Virus record (IMG/VR): IMGVR_UViG_3300037487_001070
Coordinates: 1-22,521 of that record
Reading direction: 5' to 3' (one strand)
Length of the DNA stretch: 22,521 bases
From: a virus
The notes under the pieces were generated by a model. That model saw only the letters and a program-made list of their open reading frames with translations, did not search any database and was not told the origin of the DNA. A program made the translations under genes and the position numbers. Position 1 is the stretch's first letter. Every line of letters starts with the position of its first letter. This document shows positions 4,983-12,990 of the stretch, in pieces.

Positions 4983-7288
4983 CGGTAATTATTGCAGATA
5001 GACGACTAACAAATGTAAAAGTTGATTCACAGCGTGGCAGGATTCAAGCTAACATTAGAGATTCTCATCAATATTTTCAAGATAACGCAAAGCGGTTTAA
5101 CTTCTTTAGACATTTTGTTTTCAAATCTTCTATGTCAAGCACAGAGGTTGCATTAAACCAAGAACTTAATCGACCGCAAATTGAGTTCAATATAATGGAA
5201 GCTAAGTTATCTAGATTGCTCGGCGAGTTCTCAAAACAAGAGCCTAATTTAAAAGTTAGTCAATCTGATGCTGCTCTTTCACCTGTTGACCCTGTGCTTA
5301 TTAATGTTATTGATGGTTATTGCCGCTCTATTTTCTTTGAGTCTAATAGAGACAATATGGAATATGAGATATATAGAGACATCATTACCGGCGGATATTC
5401 TGTGTTTAAAGTTTATACAGAATACTCACATGAAATGAGTTTTGACCAAAATATTGTTATTAAGCGTTGTTTTGATCCTACTTTAACGGGTTTTGATAAA
5501 ATGGCTGTAGACTCGCATAAGGGTGACGGCATGTTCTGCTTTGAGTGTTTCCCAAGAAATCGCGAAGAATTTGAAACAGAGTACGGAAAAGAAGCGACGG
5601 AAAAAATGAAGTTCCAGTCAAAAAAAGGAATGACTGATAAAGAGAGTTTAGATTTTAACTGGTCATATAGCAACGAAGATAAAGATATTGTAATGATTGT
5701 CGATTACTGGGAGAAAAAGAAAACAAAGGTTAAAATTGTAAAAGTAAGAATGCTTAGTGGTCGAGATGACGGCAGTTTTGAAGATCAAGTAATGACAATG
5801 AAAGAATATAAGGACATGATAAGTGACTGGGCTTTTCTAGCACCTCCGCCAGAAATCGTTGGAGAACCCAGAGAAACAGAAACTACAAGCATATGTAGGT
5901 ATCGGTTATGTGAAGACTCAATACTAGAATATGCAGAAACTGATTATAAGTATTTGCCGCTTGTGTTTTGTGATGGCAATAGTTTGATGTTACGTGGTGA
6001 AGATGGCACTGGATCAGCGCAGCAGATGACACGCCCAATGATGTATAATATGATTGGGTTGCAAAAGCTAAAAAACTTTATTGGCATAATGATAGCTAAT
6101 CATATAGAGAACACCCCGCAATCGCAATGGGTGGTGGCAAAAGAATCTATCCCCGAACAATATGTTGATGCGTGGGTAAAGCCGCAAGTTGCTTCTTTGC
6201 TAGTTATGAACGCATTCATGGAAGATGAGACGCAAACACCATTACCACCACCACAACTTGTACGACCAGTCCCATTACAAACGGAATTATTTCAGGCATT
6301 CATGGGATTAGATAGTTTAAGCCAAACTATTTTAGGTAGCTATGATTCATCATTGGGGATTAATGATAATCAATTAAGCGGTACAGCAATATCAAACGGA
6401 GCAACACAATCTAACGCAGCAACTACCCCATACATGGTCGGTTATATTCGTGCATTAAATAGAGCAGCAGAGATTATTGTTGATCTTATCCCTAAATACA
6501 TCGATTCTGAACGGTCATTGCCTATTCGTTCTTCTAATGGCGCAGAACAACGGGCTATTGTAAATGGTGAATACAGCATATCAGTTGATTATAACCCGCT
6601 TGATTTAAAGGTAAAGGTGGAAGCTGGTATTAACTTTGAACTACAGCGTAAAGAAGCATTTGCTACATTAATGGGTATGATGGAGAAGGTTGCGCCGATC
6701 GGTCAATTTATATCTACAGAGGAGGCCGGTATTGAAATGATACTAGATAATCTGGATATCAAAGGTATAGATGCCCTAAAGCAGAATATCAAACCGTTTA
6801 TGAAAAAGCAGCAAATGCAGATGCAGCAACAAATGGAAGAGCAAAAGCAGCAGATGCAGATGCAGCAACAGCAAGCCCAGATGCAAACTAAGATACTTGA
6901 GCAACAAGCTATGGCGCCTGCCATGCAGGCACAACAGAGAATGAAAGAAAATGAGATTAAAGAGTTGCAAGGATCAGCAAAATTAACTATTGAAGAGTAC
7001 GAGGCACTCACTCGTCGAATAGATGTTATGCGTAAAGCTAAATATGACGATGGCAAAATAGCGTTAGACTCGGCAAAAGCTGAAAGTGAAGATATTAAAA
7101 CAGCACTCGATGTAGTACAGTCTTCAATTAATGAGGAGAGAGGTATTGAGAAAGATATACGAGACTTTCATCACAAGGTTGGTCTAGAATCAGTTAAGGG
7201 TATGCACAAGACAATATCAGCACCGATTAAGTCGTCTACGGTGGTTATTAGCGAAAACAAAAAAGGTGAAGCAAGTGAAAATATATAG
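4979..7288 (+). CDS. Portal protein, P22-type
   Basis: This 769-residue protein is the dodecameric ring at the capsid vertex through which DNA is packaged and ejected. It resembles P22 gp1 (725 residues) in size, in position directly after TerL, and in sequence style, with SGTAISNGATQSN near residue 466 preceding the long helices. After residue 600 it has a strikingly Gln/Met-rich helical stretch (about 607-650, many QMQ repeats), then more charged helix; in P22 the equivalent C-terminal region forms the barrel that extends into the capsid. The ATG overlaps the TerL stop, with AGGG upstream. A terminator follows closely, which makes this the last gene of the packaging transcript. Confidence 0.92.
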   Translation: MTVIIADRRLTNVKVDSQRGRIQANIRDSHQYFQDNAKRFNFFRHFVFKSSMSSTEVALNQELNRPQIEFNIMEAKLSRLLGEFSKQEPNLKVSQSDAALSPVDPVLINVIDGYCRSIFFESNRDNMEYEIYRDIITGGYSVFKVYTEYSHEMSFDQNIVIKRCFDPTLTGFDKMAVDSHKGDGMFCFECFPRNREEFETEYGKEATEKMKFQSKKGMTDKESLDFNWSYSNEDKDIVMIVDYWEKKKTKVKIVKVRMLSGRDDGSFEDQVMTMKEYKDMISDWAFLAPPPEIVGEPRETETTSICRYRLCEDSILEYAETDYKYLPLVFCDGNSLMLRGEDGTGSAQQMTRPMMYNMIGLQKLKNFIGIMIANHIENTPQSQWVVAKESIPEQYVDAWVKPQVASLLVMNAFMEDETQTPLPPPQLVRPVPLQTELFQAFMGLDSLSQTILGSYDSSLGINDNQLSGTAISNGATQSNAATTPYMVGYIRALNRAAEIIVDLIPKYIDSERSLPIRSSNGAEQRAIVNGEYSISVDYNPLDLKVKVEAGINFELQRKEAFATLMGMMEKVAPIGQFISTEEAGIEMILDNLDIKGIDALKQNIKPFMKKQQMQMQQQMEEQKQQMQMQQQQAQMQTKILEQQAMAPAMQAQQRMKENEIKELQGSAKLTIEEYEALTRRIDVMRKAKYDDGKIALDSAKAESEDIKTALDVVQSSINEERGIEKDIRDFHHKVGLESVKGMHKTISAPIKSSTVVISENKKGEASENI

Positions 7289-7302
7289 CTTTAGTGATTT
7301 TC

Positions 7303-7335
7303 TAAAAAAATTAGCCGGTTAACTCCGGCTTTTTT
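7303..7335 (+). terminator. Rho-independent terminator after portal
   Basis: The stem AGCCGG (7313-7318) pairs with CCGGCT (7325-7330) around a TTAACT loop and is followed by a T run to 7335. An A run at 7304-7310 precedes it, so it could also terminate leftward transcripts. It separates the packaging genes from the scaffold and coat genes. Confidence 0.85.
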
Positions 7336-7353
7336 ACGTATAAAATAAATTAC

Positions 7354-7382
7354 TTGACATATATTAACTTATTGTGTACTGT
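7354..7382 (+). promoter_or_regulatory. Candidate promoter for scaffold and coat genes
   Basis: A perfect -35 TTGACA lies at 7354-7359. The base spacing allows TACTGT at 7377-7382 as a -10 (17-bp spacer), but that hexamer is only a three-of-six match, so activity may need a phage activator. Position directly after a terminator supports a new transcription unit. The 8-bp palindrome CTGTACAG (7379-7386) overlaps the -10 and could be an operator. Confidence 0.42.
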
Positions 7383-7394
7383 ACAGATATAAAG

Positions 7395-7436
7395 TTATCC
7401 ACAGTTTACTAATAGGTTATAAACAAGTTACTAACA
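7395..7436 (+). promoter_or_regulatory. DnaA-box cluster
   Basis: TTATCCACA at 7395-7403 is a perfect match to the bacterial DnaA box. TTATAAACA (7417-7425) matches seven of nine positions and TTACTAACA (7428-7436) six of nine, in the same orientation. The starts are 22 and 11 bp apart, about two and one helical turns. A very AT-rich stretch lies just upstream (7336-7394). This could be a DnaA-responsive promoter region or a replication-related site. Only the first box is strong. Confidence 0.5.
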
Positions 7437-7558
7437 GTGGTTTATCGCTACCTACCGCGCAAATAGGGCAAGAACGCAGATATGCGGGAAAATATCCGAT
7501 TACTAGCCGTAAGCTGGGCATAACCGTGATGGGGCAATAGTCAAAACGAGGTAAGATA
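7437..7558 (+). other. Leader upstream of the scaffold gene, no gene seen
   Basis: This part of the 270-bp gap is less AT-rich than its surroundings. It contains short hairpin possibilities such as CGCA-GATA-TGCG (7475-7486 region) and two loosely similar GGGCAA/GGGCAT segments. The only rightward ORF with an ATG, at 7482, is 13 codons long and lacks a clear binding site. It is probably the 5' leader of the scaffold-coat transcript; a structured RNA is possible but no known class is recognised. The GAGGTAAG site at its end serves the scaffold gene. Confidence 0.4.
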
Positions 7559-8323
7559 ATGGAACAAACGAACGTAACTGAACAAAATCAGCGTATTGAT
7601 GCACCTGTTGCGGAATCACCAAGTACTAGCCAGGCAGCGACTTCGCCAGTAGAAAAAATGATCCCGCAAAGCAAGGTTGATGAGATTGTACGCCATGCAA
7701 ACGCTAATGTTGCGCAGAAAGCAAGGCAAGACGCTATCGCGGAATATCAGAAACAGTATAGCCAGCAACAACAGCAACCAAGCACGAAGGAAAGCGCAGG
7801 AAGTAACGGCAATGACATTCAAGGCTTAGTGGCTAAGCAGGTCGAAGAGCAGATGCATAATTTACAACAAAGTTATGTGCAGCGACAGCATGAGCAGAAG
7901 GCCTATGAAATATCAAACCAGTTTAATGAAAGAATGGCAGCCGTTAAAGATGCTTACGAAGATTTTGACACAGTAACGCAAGATGTTGCGTTTTCACAGT
8001 TTCCTAATGCGGTGATGTCTTCGATGAATTTTGACAATACTGGCGATATTATGTATGAATTAGCAAATAACCCGTCAAAATTAGAAAATATTGAATCACT
8101 AGCAAGGAAAGACGCCGAAGCCGCCCAACGTGGGCAGCGGTCAAACATGGCAGCAAGAGAGATGTTAAAGATTTCTCAAGCTCTAAAAGTTAACCAATCG
8201 GCTAAAACAGCGAAAACAGCAAACGCACCGTTAAGCCATATCAAATCCTCTCCCATAGGCACGGATAATGGCGAGATGGACGTTAGCGATTTTATGTCTT
8301 TTTTTAAGAAAAAACGCCGATAA
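7559..8323 (+). CDS. Capsid scaffolding protein, P22 gp8-like
   Basis: This 254-residue, Gln/Ala-rich, highly charged and mostly helical protein lies between portal and coat, the scaffold position. It ends in the basic SDFMSFFKKKRR, matching the short C-terminal helical hairpin through which P22 scaffold binds coat protein. Residues 30-125 read as coiled coil with a QQQQQ linker near residue 75. Scaffold directs procapsid assembly and is then released. P22 gp8 is 303 residues, so this is a shorter form. GAGGTAAG lies seven bases before the ATG. It is the first gene after the terminator and promoter-like element, and so is probably coexpressed with coat at high level. Confidence 0.85.
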   Translation: MEQTNVTEQNQRIDAPVAESPSTSQAATSPVEKMIPQSKVDEIVRHANANVAQKARQDAIAEYQKQYSQQQQQPSTKESAGSNGNDIQGLVAKQVEEQMHNLQQSYVQRQHEQKAYEISNQFNERMAAVKDAYEDFDTVTQDVAFSQFPNAVMSSMNFDNTGDIMYELANNPSKLENIESLARKDAEAAQRGQRSNMAAREMLKISQALKVNQSAKTAKTANAPLSHIKSSPIGTDNGEMDVSDFMSFFKKKRR

Positions 8324-8376
8324 CTAACTCATAAAAAAGCCATTATCCAGAAATTAACTTTTTTGGAGTATTCACA

Positions 8377-9687
8377 ATGGCAATCCCTAACAATCAATTA
8401 CAGAACGTACAAACCTATCAAAAAGCCGAATTGGCTTGGATGTTAAACGAGTTTGTAGCTATTAGAACAGCTAATAAAAAGTTTAAAGACTTTAATAACG
8501 TTAGTGCCAACCTTGGCGATTCTGTTAGCTTTGATTTAGCGCCACGAGCATCAACAAAAAACGGCTTGGTAGTCTCTTCACAGCCTAGCGTTCAACGTGT
8601 CCAATCATTAATCTGTTCGCAAGCCGTACACTCATCGTCTGCATATTCTGACCAACAATTTATCTTCAATGTTGAAGACTATATGGATCGTTTCGGGATG
8701 TCTCGCGCTACCGAGCTTGGCAATGTTGTAGAGGCAGATATTTTATCCAATATTGTGTCAGGAACTCGCGTTAATAACCCCCAAGACCCACGTTTTGGTC
8801 AACCGGTTGATCCTACAAGTGGTCCTTTCCGCTTTTTTGGTGATGGTACTACACCGATTAACTCATATCGTCAGTTGGCACAAGCACAAGCAAACTTCCG
8901 TGATTTTGGTGCTGCTGATTATGATAAACAAGCAATTATCCCCATGACCAATGTGCCTGCCATTGTTGATAATGGTTTATCACAGTTCACGGTTAACCGA
9001 GGTAATGAGCAAGCAGAAAGCTGGCAATTTGCATCTGTAAACGGCTTTACCTATGCAGAATCAAATTTATTACCAACCCATGAGTCTGGCACGGTTGGTC
9101 AATCTGCTACTACATTAACACTAGTTAGCACTAATGACCCAACTGGAGCAAACATTACACAATTAACTTTCAGCGGAGCTTCTGCAAGTGATTTAAATGC
9201 ATTTAAAGCGGGTGATCTTTGTGTATTTAATGATGGCGTTTCAGGTGTTCCCAATATTCGCTTTAGAACATTTATTGGTCACAAGGTATCGCAGCAGTCT
9301 GTTCAATTTCGCGTAACTGCTGATGCGGATTCTAACGGCTCAGGCAATGTTACTATTAATATTTACCCTGCATTAAGTTCTATTTCTGGTTCTTTAGATC
9401 AAAACTTAAGTGTTGCGTTGCAACCTGGTATGCAGATTTTTACACTGCCAAGTCATAAAGCTGGTGTAATAATGTCTGGTAGTCCTTTGTATTTGGCGAT
9501 GCCGCGTCTGCCAGACCTAAGCCCATTTAATACGGTAACAACTACCGATAAAGATAGTGGTTGCTCTATTCGTCATTATTGGGGTGCTCAGTTCGGGCAG
9601 AACGTTCGGGCGTATGTATGGGACTTAATTTGGGGATCGACTCTTGTTGCTGAAAACAGTATGCGCCTTGCATTTCCATTAGACTAA
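8377..9687 (+). CDS. Major coat protein, P22 gp5-like
   Basis: This 436-residue protein is the main capsid subunit. Length (P22 gp5 is 430), position after scaffold and the start MAIPNNQLQNVQTYQKAEL fit the P22 coat family, an HK97-type fold. The segment from about 225 to 345 is rich in Ser, Thr, Gly and beta pattern and lies where P22 coat has its inserted I-domain, which aids folding. The final segment, from SHKAGVIMSGSPLYLAMPRLP onward, returns to the core fold and ends SMRLAFPLD. GGAG lies nine bases before the ATG. A 53-bp gap with no strong hairpin separates it from scaffold. Confidence 0.92.
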   Translation: MAIPNNQLQNVQTYQKAELAWMLNEFVAIRTANKKFKDFNNVSANLGDSVSFDLAPRASTKNGLVVSSQPSVQRVQSLICSQAVHSSSAYSDQQFIFNVEDYMDRFGMSRATELGNVVEADILSNIVSGTRVNNPQDPRFGQPVDPTSGPFRFFGDGTTPINSYRQLAQAQANFRDFGAADYDKQAIIPMTNVPAIVDNGLSQFTVNRGNEQAESWQFASVNGFTYAESNLLPTHESGTVGQSATTLTLVSTNDPTGANITQLTFSGASASDLNAFKAGDLCVFNDGVSGVPNIRFRTFIGHKVSQQSVQFRVTADADSNGSGNVTINIYPALSSISGSLDQNLSVALQPGMQIFTLPSHKAGVIMSGSPLYLAMPRLPDLSPFNTVTTTDKDSGCSIRHYWGAQFGQNVRAYVWDLIWGSTLVAENSMRLAFPLD

Positions 9688-9701
9688 TTAGGAGGTTTTA
9701 A

Positions 9702-10448
9702 ATGACTACTGCAAATTCTTTTTCACAGTTACCAGGTAACGTAACCCAACACTTATATATTGTTGGGTTAGGGCAGTCTGTTGATGACGTTGCATTACTT
9801 AGTGTAGCTGCTGGTCAGGCTAGAGATTCTACCAATTGCTTTGACATCGTAGTAGCCGAGCCGTTGGCAATTAATTTTGCTGCTGTCGGTGCTGGCGGCT
9901 TAGATACTGGAACGGTAGCTATTAATTCAGGTTACTATATCTATGTGCTTTATGATCAAACACAAGCGTTATTGCCCGCTGCTATTGCGTCTCTTAATTC
10001 AGTGACACCAGTTCTCCCAACTACTTTGGGCGTGGGTTATAGCCATTACCGTCAAGTTGGTTTTATTACTACTGATGGCTCTGCTGAACTTATTGCATCT
10101 ACAACATCAACTGGTGTTATTAGTAGCTTTGTACAGTTAAATACCCCTGTAGAAGTTTTATCTGCTGGTGTTGCAACAACTGCCACTGATGTAGATTTAT
10201 CTGCTGCTGTGCCTGCTGTTGGTGTTGCTCGAGTAACTCTACAGGTTGATTTTTTACCGGATGCCCTAGGTGATACAGCAACAATTGGCAATTATGAGAT
10301 GTCAGGTTTAGTTGCTGCTGTTATTCAATCAGAGCAAGTACAGACTTTAGTTATTGATGTTGCTGGTGTGCCGAGCATTTCTTATTTCCTAAGTACGGCA
10401 TCTGCTGCTTTAACTTTAACTGTGTTAGGTTATGAATCAACGCTTTAA
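9702..10448 (+). CDS. Putative virion surface or decoration protein
   Basis: The 248-residue protein is rich in Ala, Val, Ser and Thr with few charges, consistent with an all-beta structural protein. Residues 65-125 have the pattern GLDTGTVAINSGYYIYVLYD, then a stretch of small residues, then GYSHYRQVGFITTDGSAE, which recurs in many phage structural proteins of undefined function. A near-ideal AGGAGG site precedes the ATG, implying high expression, in line with a protein needed in many copies. It follows coat directly and precedes the gp4-like gene. A capsid decoration or head-fibre role is inferred from expression and position; it might also be a minor tail component. There is no signal peptide. 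Confidence 0.6.
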   Translation: MTTANSFSQLPGNVTQHLYIVGLGQSVDDVALLSVAAGQARDSTNCFDIVVAEPLAINFAAVGAGGLDTGTVAINSGYYIYVLYDQTQALLPAAIASLNSVTPVLPTTLGVGYSHYRQVGFITTDGSAELIASTTSTGVISSFVQLNTPVEVLSAGVATTATDVDLSAAVPAVGVARVTLQVDFLPDALGDTATIGNYEMSGLVAAVIQSEQVQTLVIDVAGVPSISYFLSTASAALTLTVLGYESTL

Positions 10449-10458
10449 GTGATAAAAA

Positions 10459-11169
10459 ATGTCTTATACAGTCGAAGAACTCATAACGCGTAGCTTTTAC
10501 CTTTCAAATATTGTTGCCAGAGAGCAGGAAACAGCCTCTGGTGATCAATTACATGATGGGTTGAATATGCTTAATGCTTTCTTGGCTGTAAAGACAGCAG
10601 ATAAGAGACTTATACCTTATTTTAAACCGTATGAATTTATAGCAATAATTGGGCAAGAAACTTATTTTATACCTGATTTAATTTCTACCGAAACATTAGC
10701 TTTTACAATTTCATCTGTTAGATATCCAATGCAGTTAGTTGGAAGAAATGATTTTTTTGGTACTGCACGCGCTAACAATGTATCGAGTTTACCATACCAA
10801 TATTTTGTAGAGAGAACCTTAGGCGGCGCTAATTTATCAATGTATTTTCCGCCTAACCAATCGTATGAGTTTACTTTGCATGGTAAATTTTCTCTTGCAA
10901 ATGTAGTGTTAAATCAAGATTTATCATTAACACTAGATCAATACTATTTAGATTATTTAAGGTATGGTTTAGCTGAATATATTTGTCAAGAATACAATAT
11001 TCAGTTTCAGCCACAGCAAGCAATGTATTTAAAGAGATTAGAAAAGACCATATATGATACGTCACCTATAGATTTTACAATGAAGAAGAAATCTACGCTT
11101 CAGCAAAAACAAGGGTCGGATATTTATGGACAGGTTAATATTGGTAAAGGATTTACTAGGGCTATGTAA
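10459..11169 (+). CDS. Head-closure / tail accessory factor, P22 gp4-like
   Basis: The first 45 residues (TVEELITRSFYLSNIV..., then DGLNMLNAFLAVK) match the helical start typical of gp4-type adaptor proteins, which bind under the portal ring and begin tail assembly. The protein has 236 residues against 166 in P22 gp4, with an added beta-rich middle and a basic C-terminal part. Its stop overlaps the ATG of the gp10-like gene by one base (TAATG). The gene order coat, gp4, gp10 supports the assignment. The binding site before the ATG is weak. P22 gp4 also has a cell-wall hydrolase activity; no such motif can be identified here. Confidence 0.75.
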   Translation: MSYTVEELITRSFYLSNIVAREQETASGDQLHDGLNMLNAFLAVKTADKRLIPYFKPYEFIAIIGQETYFIPDLISTETLAFTISSVRYPMQLVGRNDFFGTARANNVSSLPYQYFVERTLGGANLSMYFPPNQSYEFTLHGKFSLANVVLNQDLSLTLDQYYLDYLRYGLAEYICQEYNIQFQPQQAMYLKRLEKTIYDTSPIDFTMKKKSTLQQKQGSDIYGQVNIGKGFTRAM

Positions 11170-12698
11170 TGGCAGAACAAAAAAAAAATACGCCAACACA
11201 AAAGACCTTCCCGCTTGATATAGTAGGTTCATCTACTTATGGACGCGACCCTAAAGTAATGGCATCAAGAACGTTTAATATGATTACTGCCGACGGGTGG
11301 CTTGTTGATTATGCTGGTTACAAAAAAGTTTTAGATATAGCACCACAAGGTGTTGGTCGCGGATTATTTAATAGCATCCGTTCCAATAGACTTATTATTG
11401 TTATTTCTAATAAAGTTTATTCTGTTGGGGTATATTCCACGTCAAATGGAGATAATAGAAGTTATACAACAAAGTTAGTTGGTACTTTAAATAGTTATTC
11501 TGGCGATGTATTCATCGATGAAAATATCAATAACCAAATTGCAATTTGTGATAAACATGAAATTTATATTTATAACTATGTTGACGGATCATTTACATTA
11601 GCTACGTTGCCTATAGGATTTATTCCTGGTTATGTAAGATACCAAGATGGTTATTTTATAGCGCCTAATTTGGTATCATCACAATGGGCATTATCAGCAA
11701 TTAACAATGGTTTAAATTGGTTTTGGAATGCGGCAACGGGTGGCGCTGTTCTAGGGGCATTACAGACAAAGGCAGATTATGTTAAGGCAGCATTCCCAAT
11801 GCCAGGCAAGGGGAATTTGCTTCTGGTTATGGGTAATTTAGTTACAGAGTTATGGACTAACGTTGGTGGAGCAGTTTTCCCATATCAGAGGAGTTTTTCT
11901 CTTAATATTGATTATGGGTGTATAAATTCAGCAACAATTGCGGCTTCAGATACCATTGTTGCATGGCTTGGAGCTAATGAAAAAAGTGGCGCAGTAATTA
12001 TGTTTACCACTGGTGCTGATATTCAGCAAATATCTAGTGATGGAATTAATTATAGGTTTTCAAAACTTAAAAATCCAGAAAAATCAGTAGGTTTTTTCAT
12101 GAAATTAAGTGGTCATTTACTTTATCAATTAACTTTTTATGACCCAAAAGATAATTATACTGTAGTTTATGATTTTACTGATCAAAAGTTTTATGACGCA
12201 ACTGATGAAAACATGAACTACCACATAGCAAGAAAAGTGGCATTTTTCAATAATGAGTATTATTTTGTTAGCTTGAATGATGGAAACCTGTATCAAATGT
12301 CTGATAATTTATTTAATTTTGATTATGGGTATTTTACAGATGGATCACCTAAAGTTTATGAGATGCCAAGGGTTCGTGTTTCCAGTAATATGAGAACAGC
12401 AAACCAAAATAGATTTTCAATAAATAACGTTACTTTTACACTTGAGCAGGGTAGTGATATACAGAATGATAATAATGACCCTAACTACTTCCCTGGCATT
12501 GATATGTCAATGTCCAAGAATGGAGGAATAAGTTATGGTAGTTATTCTTGTCGTAAACCAATTTATAAAATAGGGAAAAGAGAAAATAGGTTAAATTGGT
12601 GGAGACTTGGAGTAGCTAATGATCTTGTTTTACAGTTTAGGTTTTTTGGTAAAGGAGCATGGAGAGCAACCAACGGAGAGGTCAATATTTTACAATGA
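11169..12698 (+). CDS. Packaged-DNA stabilisation protein, P22 gp10-like
   Basis: This 509-residue, beta-rich protein matches P22 gp10 (472 residues) in order and style. Gp10 forms the hexameric neck ring between gp4 and the needle and carries the tailspikes. Residues about 217-235 read LLLVMGNLVTELWTNVGG, followed by FPYQRSFSLNIDYG, a segment typical of the family's propeller-like repeats. The N-terminus FPLDIVGSSTYGRDPKVMAS and the Asn/Trp-rich C-terminus also fit. The start overlaps the gp4-like stop, and the stop overlaps the next ATG (ATGA), so these neck genes are translationally linked. Confidence 0.85.
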   Translation: MAEQKKNTPTQKTFPLDIVGSSTYGRDPKVMASRTFNMITADGWLVDYAGYKKVLDIAPQGVGRGLFNSIRSNRLIIVISNKVYSVGVYSTSNGDNRSYTTKLVGTLNSYSGDVFIDENINNQIAICDKHEIYIYNYVDGSFTLATLPIGFIPGYVRYQDGYFIAPNLVSSQWALSAINNGLNWFWNAATGGAVLGALQTKADYVKAAFPMPGKGNLLLVMGNLVTELWTNVGGAVFPYQRSFSLNIDYGCINSATIAASDTIVAWLGANEKSGAVIMFTTGADIQQISSDGINYRFSKLKNPEKSVGFFMKLSGHLLYQLTFYDPKDNYTVVYDFTDQKFYDATDENMNYHIARKVAFFNNEYYFVSLNDGNLYQMSDNLFNFDYGYFTDGSPKVYEMPRVRVSSNMRTANQNRFSINNVTFTLEQGSDIQNDNNDPNYFPGIDMSMSKNGGISYGSYSCRKPIYKIGKRENRLNWWRLGVANDLVLQFRFFGKGAWRATNGEVNILQ

Positions 12699-12979
12699 AA
12701 ATAGTCACGTTGGTCGAGCAAAAAATAGTAAAAGAGGATGGACACCCTACGCCATCGTTTCAGCAAACACTAGATATATTATTGCAACAAATGCAAATTA
12801 ATTTATCTGATGATGGATATGTTTTACCACAACAAACTACTGATGCTATTAATGGAATAGTCAATCCTAGTAACCCGAATGCAAAAGGCAATGGGACAAT
12901 TTGGTATGACACTACGTTAAATAAATTTGTTGGCTTAGAAAATAATATTTTAGTTTCATTTGATACAACTCCAATTTAG
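12695..12979 (+). CDS. Small neck/tail protein at the needle-gene position
   Basis: This 94-residue protein starts MKIVTLVEQKIVKEDG and ends in a segment GTIWYDTTLNKFVGLENN, a pattern used in many short phage tail or fibre modules. I prefer the ATG at 12695, overlapping the gp10-like stop, with GGAGAGG upstream; the ATG at 12659 sits too close to its GGAG. P22 has its tail needle gp26 (233 residues, long coiled coil) at this position, but this protein has no coiled-coil pattern and is far too short. It could be a structural plug, a chaperone or an unrelated small virion protein. The role is inferred only from place. Confidence 0.65.
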   Translation: MKIVTLVEQKIVKEDGHPTPSFQQTLDILLQQMQINLSDDGYVLPQQTTDAINGIVNPSNPNAKGNGTIWYDTTLNKFVGLENNILVSFDTTPI

Positions 12980-12990
12980 AGGTTTTTATT

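Noticed and set aside
6703-7056. Long leftward Cys/Leu/Ile-rich ORFs opposite the portal
   Set aside because: They are the reverse-strand reading of the Gln/Met-rich portal segment, where CAG/CAA/ATG read as CTG/TTG/CAT; no start signals.
7379-7386. CTGTACAG as a LexA (SOS) box
   Set aside because: LexA boxes need CTG and CAG separated by about ten bases; here they are adjacent with only two bases between, so it is only a short palindrome.
7482-7523. 13-codon ORF in the scaffold leader as a possible leader peptide
   Set aside because: No convincing binding site and no regulatory codon pattern.
8331-8370. AT-only stem AAAAAAG/CTTTTTT between scaffold and coat as a terminator
   Set aside because: The stem has one G-C pair and a long loop, and termination here would cut off the coat gene.
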